A DNA stretch of 64,000 nt. Source: Bacteriovorax sp037444575. GTDB taxonomy: Bacteria > Bdellovibrionota > Bacteriovoracia > Bacteriovoracales > Bacteriovoracaceae. The position numbers were made by a program, and so were the translations under genes. Under the pieces are notes generated by a model. The model worked only from the letters and a program-made list of their open reading frames with translations, searched no databases and was not told the origin of the DNA. The stretch lies in assembly GCA_037444575.1 (NCBI GenBank), contig JBBIME010000005.1, forward strand, positions 62,001 to 126,000, in the 5' to 3' direction. The first letter of the stretch is position 1; every line of letters starts with the position of its first letter. Of the stretch, positions 1 through 7,912 are shown piece after piece.

Positions 1-218
1 TCCGGTGAATAGTATTCCGAAAGAGCACGTCCAATTGAACCTTCAATCACTCTTTTTTGTTCCGGAGAAATCCCATCTCTTTTGTATTTGAATACCAATT
101 CATTTTGGTCGGCTTTTACTTCTACGATACGCCCCTCTTCCTTCAACGTTTTCCCGCTGTTGGGATTAACAATGACATTTAATAGGTTCGTGATTTTTTC
201 ATTAATATTTTCGGACAT
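1..218 (-). CDS. Mrp/ApbC-type Fe-S carrier ATPase, N-terminus only (partial)
   Basis: The gene reads leftward off the window edge from an ATG at 216-218; 72 codons are visible. The peptide begins MSENINEKITNLLNVIVNPN and continues with VEVKADQNELVFKYKRDGIS. This has the pattern of the small alpha/beta domain (MIP18/DUF59-like) that precedes the P-loop ATPase in Mrp/ApbC/NBP35 iron-sulfur cluster carriers. The Walker A motif itself would lie outside the window, so the family call is an inference from the N-terminal domain alone. A sigma70-like promoter lies just upstream (256-284). The gene is divergent from the HAMP protein at 352. Confidence 0.5.
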   Translation of the reverse strand, partial: MSENINEKITNLLNVIVNPNSGKTLKEEGRIVEVKADQNELVFKYKRDGISPEQKRVIEGSIGRALSEYYSP

Positions 219-255
219 ACAAGACTCCATAAAATTCTGACTAATTTACTGTCCT

Positions 256-284
256 GTTATAACAAATCTGTGTCTCTTTCACAA
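256..284 (-). promoter_or_regulatory. sigma70-like promoter for the gene at the left edge
   Basis: Read on the minus strand, TTGTGA (279-284) is separated by 17 bases from TATAAC (256-261). The -10 element lies about 38 bases upstream of the ATG at 218. The hexamers and spacing match the housekeeping consensus well. No experimental start site is known. Confidence 0.5.
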
Positions 285-351
285 TTTTATAGAATGAAGC
301 GATGATTTAATTTAAAATAAAATGACGCTTTATTAGTTAAGGGGATACTGA

Positions 352-915
352 GTGTCTTACAGTCGAAAAATTTATCTTATAAACCCAAAATTTCAAATAC
401 GATTTAGTCTCTACGTATGTATTTTGGTGTTCTTAACAAGTATCATTTATCCATTTTCTATCTATGAATTAATGAATAATATTATTACTCATTTTTCATT
501 GAAGAATCCTGAAATCGCCTCTCACTATAGTAGTAAGCGCGATGCCCTTATTTTATTTTTGATTCTTTTACATCTTGGATTTACTTGCTTAACATTTTTT
601 ATCTGTGTGTTTTTTTCACACAAGATTGCAGGACCTCTCTATAAACTTCAAAAGCATTTGAAGCTTGTTCGAGATGGCGAAAATCCAGGGAAGCTATTTT
701 TCCGAAAAGGCGACTACTTTCAAGAACTGGCAGATGATGTAAACGAAACGTTTGATCATCTTGAAGATAATTATAAAAATGATTTAGTATATCTTAGCGA
801 AGTCACTTCTTATATTAACAACCTTAGCTTAGTTGTCCCTGATGATAAGCGAGTTGTGTTGAATGAAATTTCTTCTCGTCTCTCTCGCATACAAGAGAGA
901 TTTACCAAAGAATAA
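352..915 (+). CDS. Inner-membrane HAMP-domain protein
   Basis: A 187-residue protein with two transmembrane helices (about residues 17-38 and 66-88) flanking a short periplasmic loop. A HAMP-like linker follows directly (AGPLYKLQKHLKLVRDGE, about 92-109) and then a helical cytoplasmic tail. There is no kinase, cyclase or methyl-accepting domain, so it is a stand-alone HAMP protein. The start is GTG at 352, chosen because a purine-rich AAGGGG box (339-344) precedes it at good spacing and no better ATG exists. It lies about 30 bases before the lytic transglycosylase and is probably co-transcribed. That suggests an envelope-sensing or regulatory partner role, which is inference only. Confidence 0.6.
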   Translation: MSYSRKIYLINPKFQIRFSLYVCILVFLTSIIYPFSIYELMNNIITHFSLKNPEIASHYSSKRDALILFLILLHLGFTCLTFFICVFFSHKIAGPLYKLQKHLKLVRDGENPGKLFFRKGDYFQELADDVNETFDHLEDNYKNDLVYLSEVTSYINNLSLVVPDDKRVVLNEISSRLSRIQERFTKE

Positions 916-945
916 GACGGGGCTTTGAGCTTTGTGGAGGTTCGT

Positions 946-3042
946 TTGTTGAGGCTCATATCATTGGCCATCCTTAGTGTATTTTATTTGTCTGTGGCGC
1001 TGGCCACTCCAAATTTAAATTTTGCCAATTCTGCTATGGCAGAAGAGGTTCCATTTCGCCTAAATTACAGCGCCATCGATTTCGACTATGGAAAAGATAT
1101 CGATTTACTTTTTAGCGAATTGAATAAAAATCAACTGAAGAAAAAAACGGTTGATAGTTTATCAAGATACCAAAATAAAGCACACTCGTTTTCAATCCTA
1201 AATTCATCTCATGATCGTTTAAAGGCGATAATGTCAATTGATAACCAGGACTCATTTTATAAAAGCTGTACTATCAGTTCAAAAAATGCAAATGCATATA
1301 CTGACAGCATTGCAGACCGAATTAATATTTCTATCGACAAGTATTGCCGCTACTTATTTCTTAAACGTTTGAGTGAGCTTTCTCCAAACATTAATTTTTC
1401 TTCACGAGATCTAGCTTATTTTAAAGATGCCAGCCCTTTTTTTACCACAGGTGAAAACCGCGCTGATCTTATTACGTTCTTAAAACATTTCAAAACTAAC
1501 CCAAACGAGCATGAAAAACTTTCCAATATCTTGATTGAAAAATTTATTGAATTTAAAATTCGTCCTCCATCAGCTGTTTTGACAAACTTAAAAGTAAACT
1601 CTCAATTTAATAAGTTTTTACAAAATAATTTAAATCTTGATGACAATTCCACAACGTATTTCCAAGAGGAATTTCAGCGCCTTTCAAAAAACGCGCAAGA
1701 AGCTGCTGATCGAGGCGATACTCAACAGGCCAAGACTCTTATCACAAGTGCAGTGAGTTTTTATAATAACAATAAAAATTTTATCAACACTAAAAAAGCA
1801 TGGTTTGAAACAATCCGTTTGGGAAAAACTCTTTTTTATAAAGAGCGAGATAACGATGCTCTCGATGTCTTTAATATGGCAAAAGGCATTGCTTCAAAAG
1901 AAGATACTTCGGAAACCTATTTTTATCTCTTATGGCCTCATGTGGTTAATCGAGACTTCAAGGCAGTGAAGGCCGTTGTTGATAAACATAATCTCGAAAA
2001 AAATTTTGAAAAATACGATTCCAAATTGCAGTACTGGATCGCTTATTCCTTGCTAAAAACTGGCGACGCTAAAAAAGCGACTTCTTTGTTTAACAAAATA
2101 GTAGAAACATCTCCTTATTCTTTTTATTCAATCATTGCATTAAAAGAGCTGGCACTCTTAAGCAAAGGATCTGTGTCTGAAACAGATATTCTTTCAAGAC
2201 TAGTTTCAAAAAATGATCCGGCCGAATTCTCTCTTGATAAAACGAGTGGAGATCTAAAAGATTCACTTCGAAGACTTTCTGTATGGAATAAAATTGGAAA
2301 TGAGCGATTTGCGACTCTAGAACTCCGCTACATCCAATCTCTTTCAAAAGAAAACACATTTAAAGATTCTGCTTTTTCAAAAACAATTTCTTCTCAAGCT
2401 CATAAAGAATTTCTGATTATGAACTTGATTAGACTTCTTAACTCACAAAAAAAATACATCACTTCTTTTAAAGTTTTTCAGGATTCACTAGATCAAAACT
2501 CACTGAGTTTAAATGTTAAATTAATCAAATTCATTTTTCCGCTTAACTATATTGATGTCATAAAAAAGAATGCTGAGAATCTAGATCCTCTTATTGTTAT
2601 ATCTCTTATTCGCCAGGAATCCGCCTTCAACCCTGAAGCTAAATCTGGCGTGGGCGCAAAAGGCTTAATGCAATTAATGCCTGCAACAGCAAAAAGATTT
2701 AATCGTAGAGTTAAGGTCACGCATCTTGGTAACCCTGAAATAAACGTTGCTATAGGAACCAGATACCTTCGTCAGTTAATCAATCGCTTTGACGGCAATT
2801 TAATCTATGCGCTGGCCTCTTACAATGCTGGAGAAAAAAGAATTGATCGCTGGAGAAAAGAGATTTTTAGAAATGACGATCCTCTTTCAACAATTGAATC
2901 TATTCCTTACGAAGAAACTCGCAACTATGTGAAGTTGATCTATCGAAATAATTTTTTCTATTCATTAATTGAAAATCGCCCAGCTCTTATGGTTCCTCTA
3001 GAGGAAACATTTAAGGTGGGCGCTAATGGGAAAGCTTACTAA
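946..3042 (+). CDS. Periplasmic soluble lytic murein transglycosylase (Slt70-like)
   Basis: Cleaves the MurNAc-GlcNAc bond of peptidoglycan to give 1,6-anhydro ends. An N-terminal signal peptide (LLRLISLAILSVFYLSVALA) is followed by a long helical, TPR-like region and a C-terminal SLT domain. The domain shows the catalytic-Glu motif LIRQESAFNPEA (Glu codon at about 2617), then GVGAKGLMQLMPATA and ALASYNAGEKRIDRW, all hallmarks of the Slt/MltE fold. An open frame exists from a TTG at 925. However, the ribosome-binding box GTGGAGG at 934-940 points to TTG 946 or TTG 949, which also gives a cleaner signal peptide; I chose 946. It follows the HAMP protein closely. In a predator it could act on its own or on prey wall. 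Confidence 0.88.
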   Translation: MLRLISLAILSVFYLSVALATPNLNFANSAMAEEVPFRLNYSAIDFDYGKDIDLLFSELNKNQLKKKTVDSLSRYQNKAHSFSILNSSHDRLKAIMSIDNQDSFYKSCTISSKNANAYTDSIADRINISIDKYCRYLFLKRLSELSPNINFSSRDLAYFKDASPFFTTGENRADLITFLKHFKTNPNEHEKLSNILIEKFIEFKIRPPSAVLTNLKVNSQFNKFLQNNLNLDDNSTTYFQEEFQRLSKNAQEAADRGDTQQAKTLITSAVSFYNNNKNFINTKKAWFETIRLGKTLFYKERDNDALDVFNMAKGIASKEDTSETYFYLLWPHVVNRDFKAVKAVVDKHNLEKNFEKYDSKLQYWIAYSLLKTGDAKKATSLFNKIVETSPYSFYSIIALKELALLSKGSVSETDILSRLVSKNDPAEFSLDKTSGDLKDSLRRLSVWNKIGNERFATLELRYIQSLSKENTFKDSAFSKTISSQAHKEFLIMNLIRLLNSQKKYITSFKVFQDSLDQNSLSLNVKLIKFIFPLNYIDVIKKNAENLDPLIVISLIRQESAFNPEAKSGVGAKGLMQLMPATAKRFNRRVKVTHLGNPEINVAIGTRYLRQLINRFDGNLIYALASYNAGEKRIDRWRKEIFRNDDPLSTIESIPYEETRNYVKLIYRNNFFYSLIENRPALMVPLEETFKVGANGKAY

Positions 3043-3059
3043 TTAATTTATAGGATTAG

Positions 3060-4169
3060 TTAGACGTTGAAGCGGAAGTGCATAATGTCGCCATCTTTAA
3101 CGACATAGTCTTTCCCTTCAACTCTGAATTTTCCAGCTTCTTTAACTTTTGCTTCAGATCCATATTTAATTAGATCGTCGTAGCTAAAAACCTCAGCTCT
3201 AATGAAACCTTTTTCGAAATCAGAGTGAATGATACCAGCACACTGAGGTGCTTTAAAACCATCTTGAAAAGTCCAAGCGCGAACTTCTTTAACACCAGCT
3301 GTGAAATATGTTTTAAGTCCAAGCATATTGTAAGCAGCGCGAGTTAGTTTATCTAACCCTGATTCTTCAATGCCTGCTGCTTCTAAAAATTCTTTTTTCT
3401 CTTCAAGTGTTTCAAGAGAAGCAATCTCTGATTCAAGCTTCCCGCAAATAACCATAACTTCTGAGCCTTCTTTTTTAGCATATTCTTTAACTGCTTTAAC
3501 GTGCTCATTGTCTTTTGTTAGACCTTCTTCATCAACGTTACAAAGATAGATAACTTTTTTCATCGTGATGAGGTTTAAATCTTCAAGTGCCGCTTTATCC
3601 TCATCTGAAAGAGATGAATTTCTAGCTGCTATTCCACTTTCAAGTTCAGTTTTTAATTTTTCTAAAAGTGGAAGTTGGATTTTGGCAGATGTTAACACGT
3701 CTTTATTTTGCGATTTTAAAAGTTTTGGAATGTTTTGAAGTTTTTTCTCAACAACCTCTAAGTCTGCAAACGCAAGCTCAAGATTGATAGTTTCAATATC
3801 GTCTTTTGGATTAACTTTTCCATGAACGTGAATGATGTCGTTGTCTTCAAAACAGCGAACTACGTGAACAATTCCGTGTACTGCACGAATGTGACCTAAG
3901 AATTGGTTTCCAAGTCCTTCTCCTTTTGAAGCACCTTTTACAAGGCCCGCGATATCAACAAACTCAACTGTTGTGTAAATCATTTTTTCAGGCCCGATGA
4001 TGTCGCCGATTTTTTTCATGCGTGGGTCGTGCATTGCTACGATCCCTACGTTTGGTTCAATCGTACAGAACGGATAGTTTGCCGCTTCTGCTGGAGCTGA
4101 AGTGATTGCTGAAAAGATTGTCGATTTACCGACGTTTGGAAGTCCTACGATTCCACAATTGAGTGCCAT
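3060..4169 (-). CDS. ychF: Redox-regulated ribosome-binding ATPase YchF (OBG family)
   Basis: A 369-residue translation-factor-class P-loop protein. The G domain starts at the N-terminus with GIVGLPNVGKSTIFSAIT (Walker A), then FVDIAGLVKGASKGEGLGN (switch II). The G4 position reads LCNVDEEG, the NxxE variant that gives YchF/OLA1 proteins ATP rather than GTP preference. A coiled-coil arm (about 130-200) and a C-terminal TGS domain (about 285-368) complete the family architecture and full length. The start ATG has an AGGA box six bases upstream. It follows pth with a short gap in the order prs-pth-ychF. Confidence 0.95.
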   Translation of the reverse strand: MALNCGIVGLPNVGKSTIFSAITSAPAEAANYPFCTIEPNVGIVAMHDPRMKKIGDIIGPEKMIYTTVEFVDIAGLVKGASKGEGLGNQFLGHIRAVHGIVHVVRCFEDNDIIHVHGKVNPKDDIETINLELAFADLEVVEKKLQNIPKLLKSQNKDVLTSAKIQLPLLEKLKTELESGIAARNSSLSDEDKAALEDLNLITMKKVIYLCNVDEEGLTKDNEHVKAVKEYAKKEGSEVMVICGKLESEIASLETLEEKKEFLEAAGIEESGLDKLTRAAYNMLGLKTYFTAGVKEVRAWTFQDGFKAPQCAGIIHSDFEKGFIRAEVFSYDDLIKYGSEAKVKEAGKFRVEGKDYVVKDGDIMHFRFNV

Positions 4170-4187
4170 GCTTGATCCTTTATTTAA

Positions 4188-4757
4188 TTAAACAATTTTT
4201 TTCTTACTATAAGTTGTTGCCGCTTTATCAAAACCTAATTTGATATAGTCTTCGAGGGCCTCTGCAGCGCCTTTTAAAAACGGGCGGAAAAAATCTTTAT
4301 CTTCTCCGGTATACCCCGAGAGAACCCAATTGGAAACATCGCCATGTACCGGACGGCCAATTCCCATGCGAACACGTCTAAATTCTTGCGTTCCGAGACA
4401 TGCAGCAATTGATTTTAAACCGTTATGCCCCGCTAATCCCCCACCTTTTTTAAAGGCAATAGTACCAAAAGGGAGATCGAGTTCATCATGTACGACTAAA
4501 ATATTTTCTACGGGAATTTTAAAAAAATTCATGAATGGCTGAACGCTTTCTCCAGAAAGATTCATAAATGTCTGTGGCTTTAGAAAATAAACTTTATCGG
4601 ATCCATTACTGTAAACAGCGTATTGCCCTTTAAATTTATCACTCCACTTAAGATCTCTTGCAAATGAAAGCTCTTCAAGAGTGTCCCAGCCAATATTGTG
4701 GCGAGTGTTGTGATACTTTATTCCTGGATTGCCTAGGCCAATTATTAAACGATCCAT
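4188..4757 (-). CDS. pth: Peptidyl-tRNA hydrolase
   Basis: Recycles peptidyl-tRNA released from stalled ribosomes by cleaving the ester bond. The 189-residue protein has the family N-terminus LIIGLGNPGIKYHNTRHNIG containing the substrate-binding Asn and catalytic His (about residues 18-20). It also has FLKPQTFMNLSGE and the catalytic Asp in VVHDELDLPFG (about 92). The C-terminal GHNGLKSI and RVRMGIGRP motifs are present. It lies 10 bases after prs and 18 before ychF in an operon. The rplY (ribosomal L25/Ctc) gene usually found between prs and pth in many bacteria is absent here. Confidence 0.95.
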   Translation of the reverse strand: MDRLIIGLGNPGIKYHNTRHNIGWDTLEELSFARDLKWSDKFKGQYAVYSNGSDKVYFLKPQTFMNLSGESVQPFMNFFKIPVENILVVHDELDLPFGTIAFKKGGGLAGHNGLKSIAACLGTQEFRRVRMGIGRPVHGDVSNWVLSGYTGEDKDFFRPFLKGAAEALEDYIKLGFDKAATTYSKKKIV

Positions 4758-4767
4758 ATCTGCCTAG

Positions 4768-5712
4768 TTAAATAAACAACGAGCTGACAGAGTCGTTATT
4801 AAAAGTTCTATGAATTGCTTTGGCCAAAAGCTCTGCGGTTGAAAGAACTTTGATTTTCTCTAATTTCTTAGCTGCTTCTGTAAGAGGAATTGTGTCTGTG
4901 ACGATTACGCGATCAAGTTCTGCGCACTCTGAAATTCTCTTAATTGCTGGATCAGAAAATACAGGGTGAGTCGCGCAGGCATAAATCTTAGTTGCTCCAT
5001 GCTTTCTAAGTGCTTTGCAAGCCTCAACTAACGTTCCTGCTGTATCGATCATGTCGTCAATGATGATACATTCTTTTCCGTTAACGTTTCCGATAACATT
5101 CATGGCCTCTGCGATATTTTTTCCAGTACGGCGTTTATCGATCATCGCGATTTCTGCATTTAATTTTTTTGCATAAAAACGCACGCGCTCAACTCCACCA
5201 GCATCTGGTGAAACAAAAATTGTGTTCTCATTAAAAATTTCATTTTTAATGTAGTTTAAAATAACTGGAGAAGCATAAATATTATCAAAAGGAATATTGA
5301 AAAATCCTTGAATCTGTCCAGCGTGAAGATCCATCGTCACAACTCGATTGGCCCCTGCAACTGTCACAATATCGGCAACTAGTTTTGCTGATATTGGAGT
5401 TCTTGGAGATGCCTTTCTATCTTGTCTAGCATATCCGTAGAATGGAATGACTGCAGTGATTGAACTTGCCGATGCTCTTTTGAGGGCATCGATCATGATT
5501 AAAAGTTCCATCAAATTATCGTTTACCGGTGTGCATGTTGATTGGATAACAAAAACGTCAGCTCCTCGAACATGTTTTTCAATTTCACAGAAGATCTCAC
5601 CGTTGGCGAAACGAACTAATTGTGGATTGACCAAAGGAACGTCAAGATAATCTGAAATTTGATTGGAGAGAGACTGATTTGAAGAACCAGAAACTAGGAC
5701 GATGCGTTTCAT
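4768..5712 (-). CDS. prs: Ribose-phosphate pyrophosphokinase (PRPP synthetase)
   Basis: Makes PRPP from ribose 5-phosphate and ATP for nucleotide, histidine and tryptophan synthesis. The 314-residue length is standard. Recognisable elements are GSSNQSLSNQI at the N-terminus, RFANGEIFCEIEKHVRGADV, the flexible loop YGYARQDRKASPRTPIS, the metal-binding MDLHAGQIQGFF, and the PRPP loop IIIDDMIDTAGTL near residue 220. A perfect TAGGAGG box sits just before the ATG. The gene follows tRNA-Gln on the same strand and is probably expressed from the promoter upstream of the tRNA. Confidence 0.96.
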   Translation of the reverse strand: MKRIVLVSGSSNQSLSNQISDYLDVPLVNPQLVRFANGEIFCEIEKHVRGADVFVIQSTCTPVNDNLMELLIMIDALKRASASSITAVIPFYGYARQDRKASPRTPISAKLVADIVTVAGANRVVTMDLHAGQIQGFFNIPFDNIYASPVILNYIKNEIFNENTIFVSPDAGGVERVRFYAKKLNAEIAMIDKRRTGKNIAEAMNVIGNVNGKECIIIDDMIDTAGTLVEACKALRKHGATKIYACATHPVFSDPAIKRISECAELDRVIVTDTIPLTEAAKKLEKIKVLSTAELLAKAIHRTFNNDSVSSLFI

Positions 5713-5731
5713 GTGATCCTCCTAAGGAAAA

Positions 5732-5806
5732 TGGTTGGGGTGCAAGGATTCGAACCTTGGCATGGCAGAATCAAAATCTGCAGACTTACCACTTGTCGAC
5801 ACCCCA
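5732..5806 (-). tRNA. tRNA-Gln (anticodon UUG)
   Basis: On the minus strand the 75 bases fold as a complete cloverleaf. The acceptor arms are TGGGGTG and CACCCCA. The anticodon stem is GCAGA/TCTGC around the loop TTTTGAT, giving anticodon TTG. The T arm is CAAGG-TTCGAAT-CCTTG, followed by a discriminator A and an encoded CCA. The start TGGGGTGTCG is typical of bacterial tRNA-Gln. It lies about 19 bases upstream of prs and downstream of a strong promoter. Confidence 0.95.
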
Positions 5807-5829
5807 ATATGTCTTATTTGCGTGTTATG

Positions 5830-5858
5830 AATATAAACTTTCAGACTCTTTTTTGCAA
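5830..5858 (-). promoter_or_regulatory. sigma70-like promoter for tRNA-Gln and prs
   Basis: On the minus strand TTGCAA (5853-5858), a 17-base spacer and TATATT (5830-5835) form a near-consensus promoter. It would start transcription a few bases before the 5' end of the tRNA at 5806. It sits in the short gap between the end of the penicillin-binding protein gene and the tRNA. Confidence 0.6.
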
Positions 5859-5861
5859 GAG

Positions 5862-7808
5862 CTAGTTGGCAAGATCACAGCCGAATTGTTGAAAACGCTT
5901 TCCGCGATCACGATAATAATTTTGGAAAACATTGAAAGCTGTGGTCGCACCGTATAATCCAAGTGATTTTGTTTTGCGCTCCCCTTCGTATCCAACCCAA
6001 ATGACTGACAGATTTTTTCCATCAAAGGCCACGTACCAATTGTCGTAACCGTTATTTGTGGTCCCCGTTTTACCAAAGAAGCGAAGTTTCTGCATAACCG
6101 CATCGACAGTATGTTCAACCGTTGTAAGGTTTGGATCAGAAAGAGTGTACAGAACACTTTGGGATTGCTCTCTTTCGCCATCTTTTAATTTTTTGCATTC
6201 ATTTTTTAAAAATTGAGCATAGATACTGCGAAGTTCACTTACACTAAGCTCCATACCTCCCAAAAGCTCAGAAGGAAACTCTTTAAGCGGTGTTTTAAGT
6301 GAACTGAAATAAGGCTTTAGTTTTTCCTCTATTTTTTCAAAACCAATCTCATTAGCTATTCGAATAAGAGGTCGGTTGTAAGATTTTAACAATGCCTCTG
6401 TCAGAGTGATTTCTGGCTCTTTGATAACATGAGCTTCTTTAGGAGACCAAGGTCCAGAAAGAAGTTGCAGTTTAATTTCTTTAGTGGAAACCATGTCCGT
6501 TAACTTCTTTCCAAATTCTTCATAAACGCTATAGACGATAGGCTTAATTGTACTTCCCACTTGGTGGCGTTCAGAAAAAAGTGCCTTCTCTTTATTTCGC
6601 TCAATTCTTGAATAGTAGCTGTAGGAGCTATTCCCATTTACTGGCCCAAGCATAACCTTAACAGAGATATCACTTGCTGAAGCTTGCTTGTTTGCCATCG
6701 AAGAAAATTTCTCATTAATTTTCGAGCGGACATCCGCCACCTTTTGAATGAGTACAAATTTTTCATAATTTGAGAGAGTAGGCTCGTTGTCGTGTAACGT
6801 TCTCCAAATAGATTGATAGTATTGTTGCTTTTCTAAAAGTTTTAATTTGTTAATCCATCGATCCCAATCACCCTGCGTCCATATCTGGCTTTTATCATTC
6901 GGAATAAGATTTTCCTGAATCAATTTATTGTATACAACCAGCGATCTCTCTTTAAGACGTTCCACTTTTTTTAGAGGGGAAAAATACGTCGGGCCCTTCA
7001 AGAGACTGATGAGAATCGCGCCCTCGTAAGCGCTAATATCTGCCGGCTTTTTTCCGAAATAAAATAATGAAGCTGCAAGAACTCCTTTTATTTTTATACC
7101 TTGAAGAGCTCCCCAATAGACTTCATTGAGATAAGCTTCGAGAATTTTTTCTTTAGGAAATTTGCTTTCAATATAAACAGACATCACCATTTCTTTAAAT
7201 TTTCTCGACAAGGTTTTTTCATTGGTAAAAAACAAATTTTTTACCAACTGCTGAGAAATAGTTGAACCACCTTGCTCAAATCTTCCCTTGCGAACATTGG
7301 TGACAAAAGCACGAAAGATCGATTTTACATCAACACCGAAATGCTCTAGATAGCGCTGATCTTCAACGCCAATTAATCCTTTCCAAAAGATTGATGGAAT
7401 GTAATCAAAAGAAATGTAATGCTGATAACAATAGATCTCCGCGCAGTCATTGCTGATCAAATTTTTTACTTCGACGTTTTGATTAACTTGCAGAAGCCCT
7501 GGAGCTTCTTTTAATTCATATAAAGCATTGCTTTGCTTTTTTTGATTAAAAAATTCATCGGCAGGCTCTTTCTCAGCAGAAAAAAGGTAAAAGGCCTGAA
7601 GCTCATCGCGTTTTACGACAGAGCCTTCATCCAAAACAACCGGCGGGTTAATTGTGGAGAAGTAATCATTTTCCTTTTGAGTCTTTTCTTCCAGAACAGA
7701 CAGAGAGGTCTCAGCAATAGTCCATTTTACAAAACCGAACCCCATGATGAGGAATATGACTAGTGAGACTAGTGAAATTTTTAATATACGAATTGCCCAT
7801 TGCTTCAT
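5862..7808 (-). CDS. Class A penicillin-binding protein (GT51 glycosyltransferase + transpeptidase)
   Basis: Bifunctional peptidoglycan synthase anchored by one N-terminal helix (ISLVSLVIFLIMGFGF). The GT51 part has the catalytic-Glu motif GVEDQRYLEHFGVD, then RFEQGGSTISQQLVKNLF and EAYLNEVYWG. The transpeptidase part has the acylation motif GSTIKP, the second motif SYN and the third motif KTGT. The layout resembles PBP1b. The frame is open up to a TTG at 7880, but a consensus promoter for the divergent barrel gene occupies 7832-7860. I therefore place the start at ATG 7806-7808 (MKQWAIRILK, basic residues before the helix), giving 648 residues; ATG 7850 is the alternative. It carries a longer-than-usual region between GT and TP domains. 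Confidence 0.9.
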   Translation of the reverse strand: MKQWAIRILKISLVSLVIFLIMGFGFVKWTIAETSLSVLEEKTQKENDYFSTINPPVVLDEGSVVKRDELQAFYLFSAEKEPADEFFNQKKQSNALYELKEAPGLLQVNQNVEVKNLISNDCAEIYCYQHYISFDYIPSIFWKGLIGVEDQRYLEHFGVDVKSIFRAFVTNVRKGRFEQGGSTISQQLVKNLFFTNEKTLSRKFKEMVMSVYIESKFPKEKILEAYLNEVYWGALQGIKIKGVLAASLFYFGKKPADISAYEGAILISLLKGPTYFSPLKKVERLKERSLVVYNKLIQENLIPNDKSQIWTQGDWDRWINKLKLLEKQQYYQSIWRTLHDNEPTLSNYEKFVLIQKVADVRSKINEKFSSMANKQASASDISVKVMLGPVNGNSSYSYYSRIERNKEKALFSERHQVGSTIKPIVYSVYEEFGKKLTDMVSTKEIKLQLLSGPWSPKEAHVIKEPEITLTEALLKSYNRPLIRIANEIGFEKIEEKLKPYFSSLKTPLKEFPSELLGGMELSVSELRSIYAQFLKNECKKLKDGEREQSQSVLYTLSDPNLTTVEHTVDAVMQKLRFFGKTGTTNNGYDNWYVAFDGKNLSVIWVGYEGERKTKSLGLYGATTAFNVFQNYYRDRGKRFQQFGCDLAN

Positions 7809-7831
7809 GCGATTTACTTCATTTCTTGTTT

Positions 7832-7860
7832 TTGACTTAACTACCTTCATTTCATATAGT
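7832..7860 (+). promoter_or_regulatory. sigma70 promoter of the outer-membrane barrel gene
   Basis: TTGACT (7832-7837), exactly 17 bases, then TATAGT (7855-7860) form an almost perfect housekeeping promoter. The predicted start near 7867 gives a leader of about 46 bases to the ATG at 7913, which is preceded by GTGGAG. Its position argues against the longest reading of the divergent penicillin-binding protein gene. Confidence 0.7.
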
Positions 7861-7912
7861 ATTTTAAGAAATTTTTCCAATACTTATTGTTCTATTTTGT
7901 GGAGTATTTTTT

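Noticed and set aside
5679..5957. 92-codon frame spanning tRNA-Gln
   Set aside because: Covers a complete tRNA gene, its promoter and the ends of two real genes.
7809..7880. TTG 7880 as start of the class A penicillin-binding protein
   Set aside because: It would overlap a consensus promoter for the divergent gene, has no ribosome-binding box and adds 24 residues ahead of a normal anchor start.
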